A DNA stretch of 64,000 nt from Anaerococcus ihuae (GTDB lineage: Bacteria > Bacillota > Clostridia > Tissierellales > Peptoniphilaceae), in contig NZ_CAKMRU010000002.1 of assembly GCF_928368155.1 (NCBI RefSeq), positions 1-64,000 of the forward strand. The letters are read 5' to 3'. The translations under genes and the position numbers were made by a program. The stretch's first letter is position 1. Each line of letters starts with the position of its first letter. The notes beneath the pieces are model-generated. The model saw only the letters and a program-made list of their open reading frames with translations, searched no databases and had not been told where the DNA came from. Below are positions 9,575 through 17,883 of the stretch, one piece after another.

Positions 9575-10051
9575 TTAATCGATTTTTTCTAATAAAACCA
9601 CAGCTCTTGCTTCTATTCCTTCTCCTCGTCCTGTAAATGAAAGTTTTTCTGAAGTTGAAGCCTTGATTGATACATTTTCTTGGTCTGTTTTTAAGTGTTT
9701 TGCCAATTTTTTTTGAATTTCTTCTCTTTTTGGTGAAATTTTTGGAAGCTCACAGATAATTACCGTATCCAAATTTTCAATTTTATAGGATTTTTCTTCC
9801 ATTAATTTAACAACCCTATCAAGAAGTTCGATTGAGTAAATATCTTTAAACTCATCGTCAGTGTCTGGAAATAAATTTCCAATATCTGGAAGATTTAGGG
9901 CTCCCAAAATTGCATCCATTATGGCATGAACCAAAACATCTGCATCAGAATGTCCCAAAAGTCCTTTTTCATACTGAAATTCTACTCCACCCAAAATTAG
10001 TTTTCTATTATAAACTAATTTGTGAACATCATATCCTATTCCAATTCTCAT
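9575..10051 (-). CDS. ispF: 2-C-methyl-D-erythritol 2,4-cyclodiphosphate synthase
   Basis: 158 residues. It acts in the non-mevalonate isoprenoid pathway. It shows the metal-binding RIGIGYDVHKL at the start, GHSDADVLVHAIMDAILGA near 34-52 and STSEKLSFTGRGEGIEA near the C-terminus. It lies 1 bp from ispD, whose product makes the precursor nucleotide. Confidence 0.95.
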   Translation of the reverse strand: MRIGIGYDVHKLVYNRKLILGGVEFQYEKGLLGHSDADVLVHAIMDAILGALNLPDIGNLFPDTDDEFKDIYSIELLDRVVKLMEEKSYKIENLDTVIICELPKISPKREEIQKKLAKHLKTDQENVSIKASTSEKLSFTGRGEGIEARAVVLLEKID

Positions 10052-10052
10052 T

Positions 10053-10742
10053 TTAATCCTCTAAAAAACCCCTAGCAAATATCAAATCTTCTGGTGTAGT
10101 CATTTTTATATTTGAATATTCGCCTTCGACTACCTTTATTTTTTCTTTACTAAATATTTCAAAAAGCTGGCTATCATCTGTTATTGTAAAACTACTTTGT
10201 GTATATTTTTGGTAAAAATCCAAAATCATATCCTTGTCAAAGGCTTGTGGAGTTTGAACATTATAAACCTCTTTTCTAAGTGGTGTTGTTTTTACCATTA
10301 AATTTTCATCTACAATTTTTACCGTATCTTTTGATTTAACTGCACTTATTACAGCCTTATACTCTTTCAAATTGTCTATTACTTTTTCAAATAATTCTTT
10401 GCTTGCAAAAGGTCTTACCCCATCGTGGGTTAAGACCAATTTTGAATTTTTATCTACAGCTTTTAGGCCCTCATAAGTTGAAAGCTCTCTCGTTTCTTTT
10501 CCAAAAACATAGGAAATTTTCTTTTCATATTTTTTTAAAATATCTTTCAAATAATTTTCGTCTTCTTTTCTTATCACTACAATTATTTGGTCAATTTTTT
10601 CAAGAGTTACTATGGTATCAAGGCTAATTTCTAGAATTTTTCTGCCCATAATTTCTATGTAGGGTTTTGCCTTGTCGGATTTCATCCTAAGTCCATTTCC
10701 AGCTGCCGTAATTACTGCCGATATTTTTTTGCCATCTATCAT
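10053..10742 (-). CDS. ispD: 2-C-methyl-D-erythritol 4-phosphate cytidylyltransferase
   Basis: 229 residues. It transfers CMP to methylerythritol 4-phosphate. The nucleotide-binding N-terminus AVITAAGNGLRMKSDKAKPY and the motifs VLTHDGVRPF and VQTPQAFD are clear. It is packed between the PIN/TRAM gene (1 bp) and ispF (1 bp). Confidence 0.95.
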   Translation of the reverse strand: MIDGKKISAVITAAGNGLRMKSDKAKPYIEIMGRKILEISLDTIVTLEKIDQIIVVIRKEDENYLKDILKKYEKKISYVFGKETRELSTYEGLKAVDKNSKLVLTHDGVRPFASKELFEKVIDNLKEYKAVISAVKSKDTVKIVDENLMVKTTPLRKEVYNVQTPQAFDKDMILDFYQKYTQSSFTITDDSQLFEIFSKEKIKVVEGEYSNIKMTTPEDLIFARGFLED

Positions 10743-10743
10743 A

Positions 10744-11844
10744 TTATTCCTTTGCTTTTACAAATATCATTTTCCCAGCCGATGTTTGCAAAACACTGGT
10801 TACTGTTGTATTAATTTTCTTTCCAATCAAATCTTTTCCATCTTCTACAACAACCATAGTTCCATCTTCAAGATATCCAACTCCTTGGTTTCTTGATTTT
10901 CCTTCTTTGATAACTTCAATTTCCATTATCTCCCCAGGTAAAACTTTTGTTTTCATTGCATTTGCCAAATCATTTATATTTAAAACTGTAATTCCTTGAA
11001 CATCTGCAACCTTATTTAAGTTATAGTCATTTGTAAAAATCTTTGCTCCTTTTTCTTGGGCAAATTTTAAAAGTTTTGAATCAACTTCTTTTATTTCTGG
11101 AAAATCTTTTGAACTAATTTCAAGATTTATATCCTTATTTTTTTTAATCTCTTTTACAACATCAAGCCCACGTCTGCCCCTTTCTCTTTTCAAATCATCG
11201 GGACTGTCGGCTATGTGTTGGAGTTCTTCTAGGACAAATTCTGGTATTATAAGTTTTCCTTCAATAAAATTTATCTTTATAATATCCAAAATTCTCCCAT
11301 CAATTAAAACTGATGTGTCTATTAATTTTAAGGATGTATCCTTTAAATTTTCTTTTTTATTCTCTCTTCTATTTGAAATTTTTACTTCTTTTACTTTTTG
11401 GAATATTTGAGGGTACTTGTCCGGATATTTTGATGCAATTCTCCAACCCAAAAGTCCAAAGCCCAAATAAATAATAATGGATAATAGCACAAAAATCGAA
11501 TTACCAACTACTGGTAACGACAAAGAGCTTAATGGTTTGGTTGCAAGAAAGGCTAAAATTAAACCTACAATCACTCCGCTTATTCCAACTGCCACACTAA
11601 GAGGCGGTAAGTCCTCCAAATATTTTTCTAATTTCATAAATACATCTTCCATCACTTTATAAATAAAACCTGATAGAAAATAAAATATGCCTGCAAATAC
11701 TAAAGCTATTAGGACATTAAGTGCAATGAAAAAAACAGAACTATCTATTGTAAAATCCACAACAGATAGTACCAATTTTAATACAGATATGCCTAGAATA
11801 GCTCCGATTACAGAAAACATAATTCGAAATATTCTATTTAACAT
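10744..11844 (-). CDS. PIN/TRAM domain membrane protein (YacL family)
   Basis: 366 residues. Four N-terminal membrane segments occupy about residues 1-140, followed by a PIN ribonuclease domain with acidic residues in LIDTSVLIDGRIL and IFTNDYNLNKVA. A C-terminal TRAM domain ends TSAGKMIFVKAKE. The carD-yacL-ispD-ispF order is widespread in Firmicutes. The nuclease substrate of this family is not known from sequence. Confidence 0.88.
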   Translation of the reverse strand: MLNRIFRIMFSVIGAILGISVLKLVLSVVDFTIDSSVFFIALNVLIALVFAGIFYFLSGFIYKVMEDVFMKLEKYLEDLPPLSVAVGISGVIVGLILAFLATKPLSSLSLPVVGNSIFVLLSIIIYLGFGLLGWRIASKYPDKYPQIFQKVKEVKISNRRENKKENLKDTSLKLIDTSVLIDGRILDIIKINFIEGKLIIPEFVLEELQHIADSPDDLKRERGRRGLDVVKEIKKNKDINLEISSKDFPEIKEVDSKLLKFAQEKGAKIFTNDYNLNKVADVQGITVLNINDLANAMKTKVLPGEIMEIEVIKEGKSRNQGVGYLEDGTMVVVEDGKDLIGKKINTTVTSVLQTSAGKMIFVKAKE

Positions 11845-11859
11845 TATCTTCTCCTATTT

Positions 11860-12339
11860 TTATAGTCCGATTGATTCATCAATCATTTTTTCGGCCTCAT
11901 CTTTTTCAAGAGAGCCTGACATGACTAATTCACTAGCCATAATTCTTCTTGCCCTGTTCAAGAGCTTTTTTTCTGTTGTTGAAAGTCCCTTGTCATCGTC
12001 CAAGGCAACAAGGTCTCTAACCATAACTGCAATTTTGAAAATATCTCCAGTTTTTAAAATTTCTTGGTTTTTCCTATATCTTAGGTTCCAATTTGAATTT
12101 AAATCTTCTGGATCTTCTTCTAAAATTGCAAGTATTTCTTCCCCTTCTTTTTTTGATATAACATCCCTAATATTCATTTTATTGATATTTGCTTTTGGAA
12201 TTGATATATCCATGTTACCTATAGGCATTTTGAGTATAAAATATTCTTTTTCCTCGCCTAAAAATTCTTTGGTTTGTACTGAATCTATTATCCCAGCCCC
12301 GTGCATAGGATAAACTATTTTATCACCGATTTTAAACAT
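11860..12339 (-). CDS. carD: CarD family transcriptional regulator
   Basis: 159 residues. The N-terminal RNA-polymerase-interacting Tudor-like domain starts FKIGDKIVYPMHGAGIIDSV, followed by a helical DNA-binding C-terminus (LLNRARRIMASELVMSG). CarD proteins stabilise the open promoter complex. It is the first gene of the long operon down to gpmA and has its own promoter at 12365-12393. Confidence 0.92.
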   Translation of the reverse strand: MFKIGDKIVYPMHGAGIIDSVQTKEFLGEEKEYFILKMPIGNMDISIPKANINKMNIRDVISKKEGEEILAILEEDPEDLNSNWNLRYRKNQEILKTGDIFKIAVMVRDLVALDDDKGLSTTEKKLLNRARRIMASELVMSGSLEKDEAEKMIDESIGL

Positions 12340-12364
12340 TTTGACCTCCTAGGTTCTCTCTATT

Positions 12365-12393
12365 ATTATAACCTTTTTTGGCCAAATAGTAAA
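12365..12393 (-). promoter_or_regulatory. Promoter of the carD operon
   Basis: Minus strand: -35 TTTACT (12388-12393), 17-bp spacer, -10 TATAAT (12365-12370). A Shine-Dalgarno sequence AGGAGG precedes carD. Confidence 0.65.
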
Positions 12394-12433
12394 ATCAAAT
12401 AATTTTACAGTATACTACCTCTATATTCTTTTG

Positions 12434-13360
12434 TCAATTAATTTTTTTATTGGAAATTAACTCTTTGCTATCTTTTGAAAATCCAGTCCTAAGTTTAACT
12501 GCCCTGTTTAAAACTTTGACTTCACTTTTTTTGTAAGATCCGCCAAAATCTCCGTCCAAAGTCCAATCAATTTTTTCATCACTTTCAACTTTAAAAACAG
12601 ATCCTGACCTAAAAATTATATTGTCATTTTCTTTTTTACTTCTAAGCCCATCAATAATCTGATTTAATTCTATTAGTCCATTTGGTTTTTTTACCAAAAC
12701 AGCTTCAAAAACTCCATCATCTAGGCCGATATTTTTATTATAAAAATTATTAAAGCCTCCAACCGAAACAGAATTAGTCGCCATAAAATGGATAAATTCT
12801 CCTTCAAAAACCTCATCATCAATTTTTACTTTCGCCTTGTAAGATTTTAAATTTGAAACAGTTTTTACCCCTTCCAAAATATAGGCAAATCTTCCAAAAA
12901 TATTTTTCATTGATTGGTCCGTTTCGTAGGAAACTTGGGCGAATGATCCGAAGGCTGCAACGTAGGTAAAAAATTTAGAATTAAATTGTCCAACATCAAC
13001 ATCCATGACCTCGCCATGTATGGCATATTTGCTAGATTTTTTTATATCAGAAGGAATTTTTAATGATCTTGCAAAATCATTGGTCGATCCTGTTGGAATG
13101 TATCCTATTATTGAATTTTCTTTTGCTTTTAATAAACCTGATACAACCTCATCCAAGGTTCCATCGCCTCCGCTTACCAAAATTTCATCATAATCCTTGG
13201 CAAATTCTTTGACCTTTTCTCTGGCATCATTTGCCTTTTGAGTTGCATAGACTGTTGGAAAATATGAATTTTTGCTGAAATATTCAACAATCGAGCTTAA
13301 ATAATTTCCTATAGTCCTTTGCCCACTCATTGGATTATATATATATAATAATTTTTTCAT
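12434..13360 (-). CDS. Diacylglycerol kinase catalytic domain lipid kinase (DgkB/YegS-like)
   Basis: 308 residues from the start at 13360, which has GAGGG five bases upstream. The N-terminus MKKLLYIYNPMSGQRT and the nucleotide loop VSGGDGTLDEVVSG, followed by GYIPTGSTNDFARSL, mark the DAG-kinase/sphingosine-kinase fold. The C-terminal beta domain contains GGFNNFYNKNIGLDDGVFEAV. The family phosphorylates diacylglycerol or related lipids; the exact lipid is not determined. It is a separate unit upstream of carD, transcribed in the same direction. Confidence 0.85.
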   Translation of the reverse strand: MKKLLYIYNPMSGQRTIGNYLSSIVEYFSKNSYFPTVYATQKANDAREKVKEFAKDYDEILVSGGDGTLDEVVSGLLKAKENSIIGYIPTGSTNDFARSLKIPSDIKKSSKYAIHGEVMDVDVGQFNSKFFTYVAAFGSFAQVSYETDQSMKNIFGRFAYILEGVKTVSNLKSYKAKVKIDDEVFEGEFIHFMATNSVSVGGFNNFYNKNIGLDDGVFEAVLVKKPNGLIELNQIIDGLRSKKENDNIIFRSGSVFKVESDEKIDWTLDGDFGGSYKKSEVKVLNRAVKLRTGFSKDSKELISNKKIN

Positions 13361-13527
13361 TTTATCCCTCAATTTTTGTAAATAATATATCTACATTTTA
13401 CTAATTTTTCTTCATTTTTAAAGTATTCTTTTCTCATATTATTTCATATTATTTTCATTTTATTTCTTAACGTGATATACTTAAAATTGTTATTATATAA
13501 AATATAACAGAAAAAAAGGAGTAAAAT

Positions 13528-14076
13528 ATGGAGAAAAATAATACAAGATTTATAGTTGAAGGAGGAGTGTCAATCGCCCTTTCCTTTATACTTTCTTTTG
13601 TAGTTTTATTTAAAATGCCACTTGGTGGATCAGTAACACTAGCATCTAGACTTCCAATTGTGATTTTTGCAATAAGATGGGGAGTTAAAAAAGGCTTGTG
13701 GGCAGCTTTGATTTTTGGAGTTTTGAATTTACTTACTGCAACAACAATACTACATCCAGCCCAAGCTTTATTGGATTATATCCTATCTTTTTCAGCAATT
13801 GCCATTTCTGGAATTTCTTTTGGAAAAAGCAAAAGCAAATTTTCTTATATACCATCAATTATTATTTCATATTTAGTAAGTGGAGCGTTCAATGTTATCA
13901 GTGCTTTTATCTTTTTTAATGATATGGCAACAGCAAAAGCTGCAGGATTTACTAATTTTACCTTGTACGCTTTCGCATATAACTATTCATTCTTGTCAGT
14001 AGACGCTTTGATTTTGATAGTGGTATTCTTATTAATTTTTGATAGGTTAAAAGCTTATTTAAATAAACAAAATTAA
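13528..14076 (+). CDS. thiT: ThiT-like thiamine ECF transporter S component
   Basis: 182 residues with six predicted membrane segments. The family features are the PLGGSVTLASRLPI segment near 30-43, RWGVKKGLWAALIFG, and HPAQALLDYILSFSAI, where ThiT binds thiamine. It would need the shared EcfAA'T module encoded elsewhere. A strong AAAGGAG precedes the start. The 150-bp upstream region shows no TPP riboswitch elements, so control by thiamine is not visible here. Confidence 0.8.
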   Translation: MEKNNTRFIVEGGVSIALSFILSFVVLFKMPLGGSVTLASRLPIVIFAIRWGVKKGLWAALIFGVLNLLTATTILHPAQALLDYILSFSAIAISGISFGKSKSKFSYIPSIIISYLVSGAFNVISAFIFFNDMATAKAAGFTNFTLYAFAYNYSFLSVDALILIVVFLLIFDRLKAYLNKQN

Positions 14077-14093
14077 AAAACTATTTTTGCTTT

Positions 14094-14220
14094 CAGACTG
14101 TTTAAAAAATAAACCCATTTCGAAAAAAAGTAGTAATTTGAGAAATCTCATGAGATCTCTCGACTTTCGCTCGAGATGGGTTTTGTTTTATTACTAATAA
14201 TTTATAAAGTAAAATTATAA
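14094..14220. repeat. Dispersed repeat, degraded copy 2
   Basis: This begins CAGACTGTT like the left arms at 29241 and 44604. It has the core GAGAAATCTCATGAGATCTC near 14135-14160 and the CTCGAGATGGG arm. The right end is not recognisable and no flanking duplication was found, so it looks decayed. It lies between convergent thiT and manA. Confidence 0.6.
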
Positions 14221-14253
14221 ATATTTTGGGATAATTAAAGATCTTTTTTCTTA

Positions 14254-15180
14254 TTATTTTGAAGTTGATTCTACAATTTCTAAATTTCCCTTAAAAGAGT
14301 AAGATTTGGCATAATTTGTGATTATAAAAAAATCTCCTTTTTTTATTGGATATTTTTCTCCATCTATTATAATTTCTCCCTCACCATTTATTAGGCTTTC
14401 TAAAATATAAGGATCTTTTCTTTCAAATGAAGTTTCTTTTTCTACATTTATTTTTTTTACTGTAAAATATTCATTATCATACAAAATTTCTGTATTTTTT
14501 CCTAAATTTTCGTGAATTTTTTCAGTATCTAGACACTTTAAGGCTTTTTTTGATTTTTCTAAATGTAGATCTCTTTTATTTCCGTTTTTATCTTTCCTAT
14601 CATAATCGTAAAGTCTGTAAGTTATATCTGATGCTTGTTGGATTTCTAAAATCAAGGAATCTTTTTTTATGGCATGGACCATGCCGGCTGGAACTTTAAA
14701 AAAATCTCCTTTTTTTGAATCTTCTTCTTTTAATAAATCTTCCCATTTTTCTTTATCTATTAAATCAAGAGCTTCTTTTTTATTCTTTGTTTTTAAGCCA
14801 TAGATTATTTTTGCTGGATTTTCATTTAAAATATACCAACACTCACTTTTTCCGTAGGAATTTTCTTTTTTTGCCATTTCATCATCAGGATGAACTTGGA
14901 TTGATAAATCATCATTTGCATCTATTAATTTTATTAAAAGGGGAAATTTTTCTTTTTTTTCATTACCAAAAAGGTCTTTGTGGTTTTGGTATAAAAAATC
15001 TAAATTTTCTCCCTTATATTTTCCCTTTAAAATTTTTGAAGGAAAATCTTTCATAGCAGATATAGCCCAATATTCTCCTATATTTTCTGATTCGAATTGG
15101 TAGGGAAATTCTTTTTTAAGCCTATCTCCTCCCCAAATCTTTTCTACAAATTTTCCTTTTAAAAATAATATTTTTTCCAT
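14254..15180 (-). CDS. manA: Mannose-6-phosphate isomerase, class I
   Basis: 308 residues, the short bacterial form. It interconverts mannose 6-phosphate and fructose 6-phosphate. Zinc-site motifs IQVHPDDEMAKKE (near 93) and KSECWYIL (near 112) are present, with AGMVHAI near 168 supplying a further ligand. The cupin C-terminus is normal. The promoter has -10 TATAAT at 15199-15204 on the minus strand, and its best -35 lies in a terminator-like hairpin beside a dispersed repeat. Confidence 0.93.
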   Translation of the reverse strand: MEKILFLKGKFVEKIWGGDRLKKEFPYQFESENIGEYWAISAMKDFPSKILKGKYKGENLDFLYQNHKDLFGNEKKEKFPLLIKLIDANDDLSIQVHPDDEMAKKENSYGKSECWYILNENPAKIIYGLKTKNKKEALDLIDKEKWEDLLKEEDSKKGDFFKVPAGMVHAIKKDSLILEIQQASDITYRLYDYDRKDKNGNKRDLHLEKSKKALKCLDTEKIHENLGKNTEILYDNEYFTVKKINVEKETSFERKDPYILESLINGEGEIIIDGEKYPIKKGDFFIITNYAKSYSFKGNLEIVESTSK

Positions 15181-15384
15181 AAGTCACCTCTTTTTTATTA
15201 TACTAAGAAAAAAACAAAGCCCAAGGATAAACCCCAGGCTTAGTCTATATATAAAAAGTATTTTAGATAGTTATCTTAATATAATTAAAATAAAGCTACA
15301 AACCCATCTCGACTAAGTGAGTGAAACGAACGCATGGAGACTAACTATCGGATGTCAAGAAAAAAATAAAAAAATCAAACTAAT

Positions 15385-15434
15385 AAAAATAGGTTTATAT
15401 TTTATGAATATTCATTAAATATGAACCTATTTTT
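15385..15434. other. Long hairpin near the left end of the IS110 element
   Basis: An 18-nt arm (15385-15402) pairs with 15417-15434 through one G-T wobble, around a 14-nt loop. It lies between the IS end and the terminator of the recombinase gene. It may shield the gene from outside transcription or be an IS-end structure. Confidence 0.5.
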
Positions 15435-15487
15435 CTATTAAATATGAGATTTAAATATAAAATAACATAAAAATGAGCATAGTAAAC

Positions 15488-15509
15488 AAACCATCAAGCT
15501 TGATGGTTT
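15488..15509. terminator. Palindrome after the IS110 recombinase gene
   Basis: The perfect 22-bp palindrome with arms AAACCATCAAG / CTTGATGGTTT lies 20 bp after the stop codon. The T run is weak, so its role as a terminator is likely but not certain. Confidence 0.5.
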
Positions 15510-15529
15510 AAAATATTCTAATATTATTT

Positions 15530-16699
15530 TTAAACTTTACTCACATATACTTCATTTTCTTTCAATAAATAGAATATTACCCTAACCAATTTTCTTGCTA
15601 CATGAGTAAGAGCCACATAATGATGTTTTCCCTCAGCCTTCTTTTTTAAATAATATTCTTTAAAAACAGGTTCAATTTGACTAATAATAAAAGCAGCCTT
15701 AAACAAACTATCACGCAAATAAGAACTACCTCTTTTACTCATAGTACTAAAAGAAGAATGAAAAGTCCCAGATTGACTTATAGAAGGATCCAAACCAACA
15801 TAAGCCAACAACTTAGAAGAAGAATCAAATCTGTTAATATCCCCAATTTCAGAAATAATAGTAGGACCAAGTTCAATACCAATACCAGGAATACTCATAA
15901 TAGGACTATTAATATCATCAAGTAAAGGCTTAATCATTACATTAATCTCATCAATTTTCCTATCCAAAAAATACAAATAATCAATAGACTGTTTCAATTG
16001 AAAAGAAACAGAATAAGAAAAATACCCAATAGAATTTCTAGCAGCATCCCTAATAATCAAAGCCTTATCCTTAGAATAAGCACCTCTAGATGCATTCTTA
16101 ATTAAATTAGAAAGCCTAGTAATATTAGCCTTAGAAATTTCATAAGCAGAAGAAAACTCATAAAGGATAGCAAGAACATACTTAGAAAAAACATCATTAC
16201 AAACATTACAAAGTTCAGGAAAAACAATATCCAAAAAAGAAACAATAGAGTTTTTTAATCTAGACCTATCCCTTTTCAAAATAGACTTATACCTACATAG
16301 TGACTTAAGATCATAATTATGATAAAATTCAAAAAGAGTAGGATTAGAATCACAGGTAGTTTTTAAAAGCTTAGCAATGAAGAAAGCATCAACCTTATCA
16401 GTTTTAGTATTTCTAAAACTATCAGCTCTTCTAAAAAGACAAGTTTGAAAAGGGTTAAAAAAGTGAATATTAAAATTCAAATCAAGAAGAAATCTAGATA
16501 AGTTGAGATGATAATTACCAGTATATTCTAATCCTATTCTAATATTATCCCTATCATAAGAAGAAAGTTTATCAATTAAAAAATCAAAACCCTCTCTAGA
16601 ATTCTTAATTTCAAAATGTTCCCCCATATCAAAATTATCCCCATCAGAAAGAAAACAGTTATGTTTAAACTTAGAAACATCAATTCCCAAAAAAATCAT
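15530..16699 (-). CDS. IS110-family transposase (DEDD recombinase)
   Basis: 389 residues from ATG 16697-16699, which has CGGAGG just upstream; a longer frame to 16771 has no such site. The RuvC-like N-terminus shows the four acidic positions in MIFLGIDVSKFKH, LEYTGNYH and NTKTDKVDAFFIAKLL. The C-terminal Tnp20 domain has SIPGIGIELGPTIISEIGD and the serine region SKRGSSYLRD. Enzymes of this family use a noncoding bridge RNA to choose target and donor. No frameshift or stop is seen, so this copy looks active. Confidence 0.95.
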   Translation of the reverse strand: MIFLGIDVSKFKHNCFLSDGDNFDMGEHFEIKNSREGFDFLIDKLSSYDRDNIRIGLEYTGNYHLNLSRFLLDLNFNIHFFNPFQTCLFRRADSFRNTKTDKVDAFFIAKLLKTTCDSNPTLFEFYHNYDLKSLCRYKSILKRDRSRLKNSIVSFLDIVFPELCNVCNDVFSKYVLAILYEFSSAYEISKANITRLSNLIKNASRGAYSKDKALIIRDAARNSIGYFSYSVSFQLKQSIDYLYFLDRKIDEINVMIKPLLDDINSPIMSIPGIGIELGPTIISEIGDINRFDSSSKLLAYVGLDPSISQSGTFHSSFSTMSKRGSSYLRDSLFKAAFIISQIEPVFKEYYLKKKAEGKHHYVALTHVARKLVRVIFYLLKENEVYVSKV

Positions 16700-16934
16700 A
16701 AAAACCTCCGAAAAAAATAGTTGTGCATCCACATAAGAAATGTCATGTAACCTTGTACAATAAAGCGTCAAGCGCTATCTAACTAATAAACAAAAAAACA
16801 TAGCTATGTGGTTGTAGTCTCCATGAAATAGTCAAAGCTATAGAGATATCAAACATTCCACAACACTATGTTTAGTGTATAATATTCTATTGTAAATTTC
16901 CATAGAATGACTACAACTATATGATACAAGAGAT
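16700..16934 (-). ncRNA. Putative bridge RNA region of the IS110-type element
   Basis: The noncoding stretch 5' of the recombinase is where IS110-group elements encode the bridge RNA. GTTGTAGTC (16811-16819) pairs with GACTACAAC (16909-16917), enclosing inner repeats ATTCTAT (16884-16890) and ATAGAAT (16902-16908). The minus-strand RNA would contain CATGGAGACTA, identical to the left insertion junction at 15333-15343, as a target guide should. The RNA ends are not defined by the sequence. Confidence 0.6.
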
Positions 16935-17043
16935 CCCATGAGATTTCTCCGCTCGTTGCACACGATGAATCGGGATAAACAACCGAAATCAACGGTTGTT
17001 TATCTGGTCGAAATGAGAATTTTTTAGTTTGTCAACAGTCTGA

Positions 17044-17072
17044 GCCCAAGGATAATCCTTGGGCCTTTTTTT
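17044..17072 (+). terminator. Terminator hairpin right of dispersed repeat copy 3
   Basis: GCCCAAGGA-taa-TCCTTGGGC is a 9-bp stem followed by a T run on the plus strand only. The matching hairpin at 15219 has its T run on the minus strand. This suggests that the repeat split a bidirectional terminator that once lay between manA and the ABC permease genes. Confidence 0.75.
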
Positions 17073-17883
17073 ATGCTACTGTTAACTTATTTTTGTGGAA
17101 GAAATTTGTGAAAAATATTTGTATTGATGATACTACTATGTTTAAAATAGTACCTAGTCCCATTATCCTCGTCAATTCTTCTACAGTTTCTACATTGCTT
17201 AAATAGAAACCGTTTTGTATTTGACTTGAACTTTTTGATACATCTATTGAGAATGTTTCTAAAAATTTAACTCCAAAGGTTAGTCCTAAAATTGAAATTA
17301 CTATTGTTATCAAAATAAAGACTAATATAGGTCCAAATTTTCCTAAATCTTTGAAAGTTTTACTTGAACCAATACTTATTGACGCCAAAATTCTTGTAAG
17401 TGTTGCAATAAGAGAAATTAAAGCTGTAATTATAAAGACAAGTATAGTTTTTGATGGTACTTGGTCTAAAATTGTTTTTATTTGCTTAAATATTTGGCTT
17501 ATATCCTCTCCCCTTGCTCCTGTTGTAATGAAAAAGAATCCGACAAATTCTATCAAAAATATTAAGCCTGCAAGTAAGGCAATAATCATTATATTTAAAA
17601 TTCTTGATGTAGTTATATCTTTTGATTTTACTGGAAGGACGTCATAAAAGGCAGCTTCTTCGCCATAAAACTTTTTATAATCATTTAAAATTACAATTAT
17701 CATAGATATTGCAAAGGATGAATACATAACTAGCATTGAAATAACTGTTATAAAATCCAAAAACGCTGAATCTAGATATGAATTTATAAAATTTAATACT
17801 ACTGCCAATATAATAGGAATAACTATCCAAGGAAAGATATCCCTAATATTTTCTTTTAATTGGTGTTTTAATAATTTAGCCAT
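17071..17883 (-). CDS. ABC transporter permease-like membrane protein
   Basis: 270 residues. The start at 17883 has GAGGAGG eight bases upstream; an earlier start adds nine residues. Six or so hydrophobic segments are visible. It overlaps the end of the ABC ATPase gene by 8 bp, in the order GntR-ATPase-permease typical of YtrA-type modules that respond to cell-wall stress. The family of the permease is not recognised in detail. Transport direction and substrate are unknown. Confidence 0.75.
   Translation of the reverse strand: MAKLLKHQLKENIRDIFPWIVIPIILAVVLNFINSYLDSAFLDFITVISMLVMYSSFAISMIIVILNDYKKFYGEEAAFYDVLPVKSKDITTSRILNIMIIALLAGLIFLIEFVGFFFITTGARGEDISQIFKQIKTILDQVPSKTILVFIITALISLIATLTRILASISIGSSKTFKDLGKFGPILVFILITIVISILGLTFGVKFLETFSIDVSKSSSQIQNGFYLSNVETVEELTRIMGLGTILNIVVSSIQIFFTNFFHKNKLTVA

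Larger units (their letters stand above)
15341..16934 (-). mobile_element. IS110-family insertion sequence (complete copy)
   Basis: The element is about 1.59 kb and carries a single recombinase gene on the minus strand. It is placed by the break in the dispersed repeat (left arm stops at 15340, right arm resumes near 16931-16935) and by the identical end at 1-123. There are no terminal inverted repeats of DDE type, as is usual for IS110. Between the end and the gene lies a structured noncoding region of 230 bp. The exact ends are uncertain by about 5 bp because the junctions share short sequence. Confidence 0.85.
15219..17065. repeat. Dispersed repeat copy 3, split by the IS110-type element, with duplicated hairpins outside
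   Basis: The left arm is about 15239-15340 (CCCATCTCGACTAAGTGAG, then GTGAAACGAACGCATGGAGA). The right arm is about 16931-17042 (ATCCCATGAGATTTCTCC to GTCAACAGTCTG). Outside the two ends are related hairpins, GCCCAAGGATAA... at 15219 and GCCCAAGGATAATCCTTGGG at 17044, as if one terminator had been duplicated. The right arm carries an extra inverted repeat GATAAACAACCG/CGGTTGTTTATC absent from other copies. Confidence 0.75.

Noticed and set aside
13373-13527. TPP riboswitch before thiT
   Set aside because: None of the conserved TPP-element sequences (such as CTGAGA or ACCTGAT) is present in the leader.
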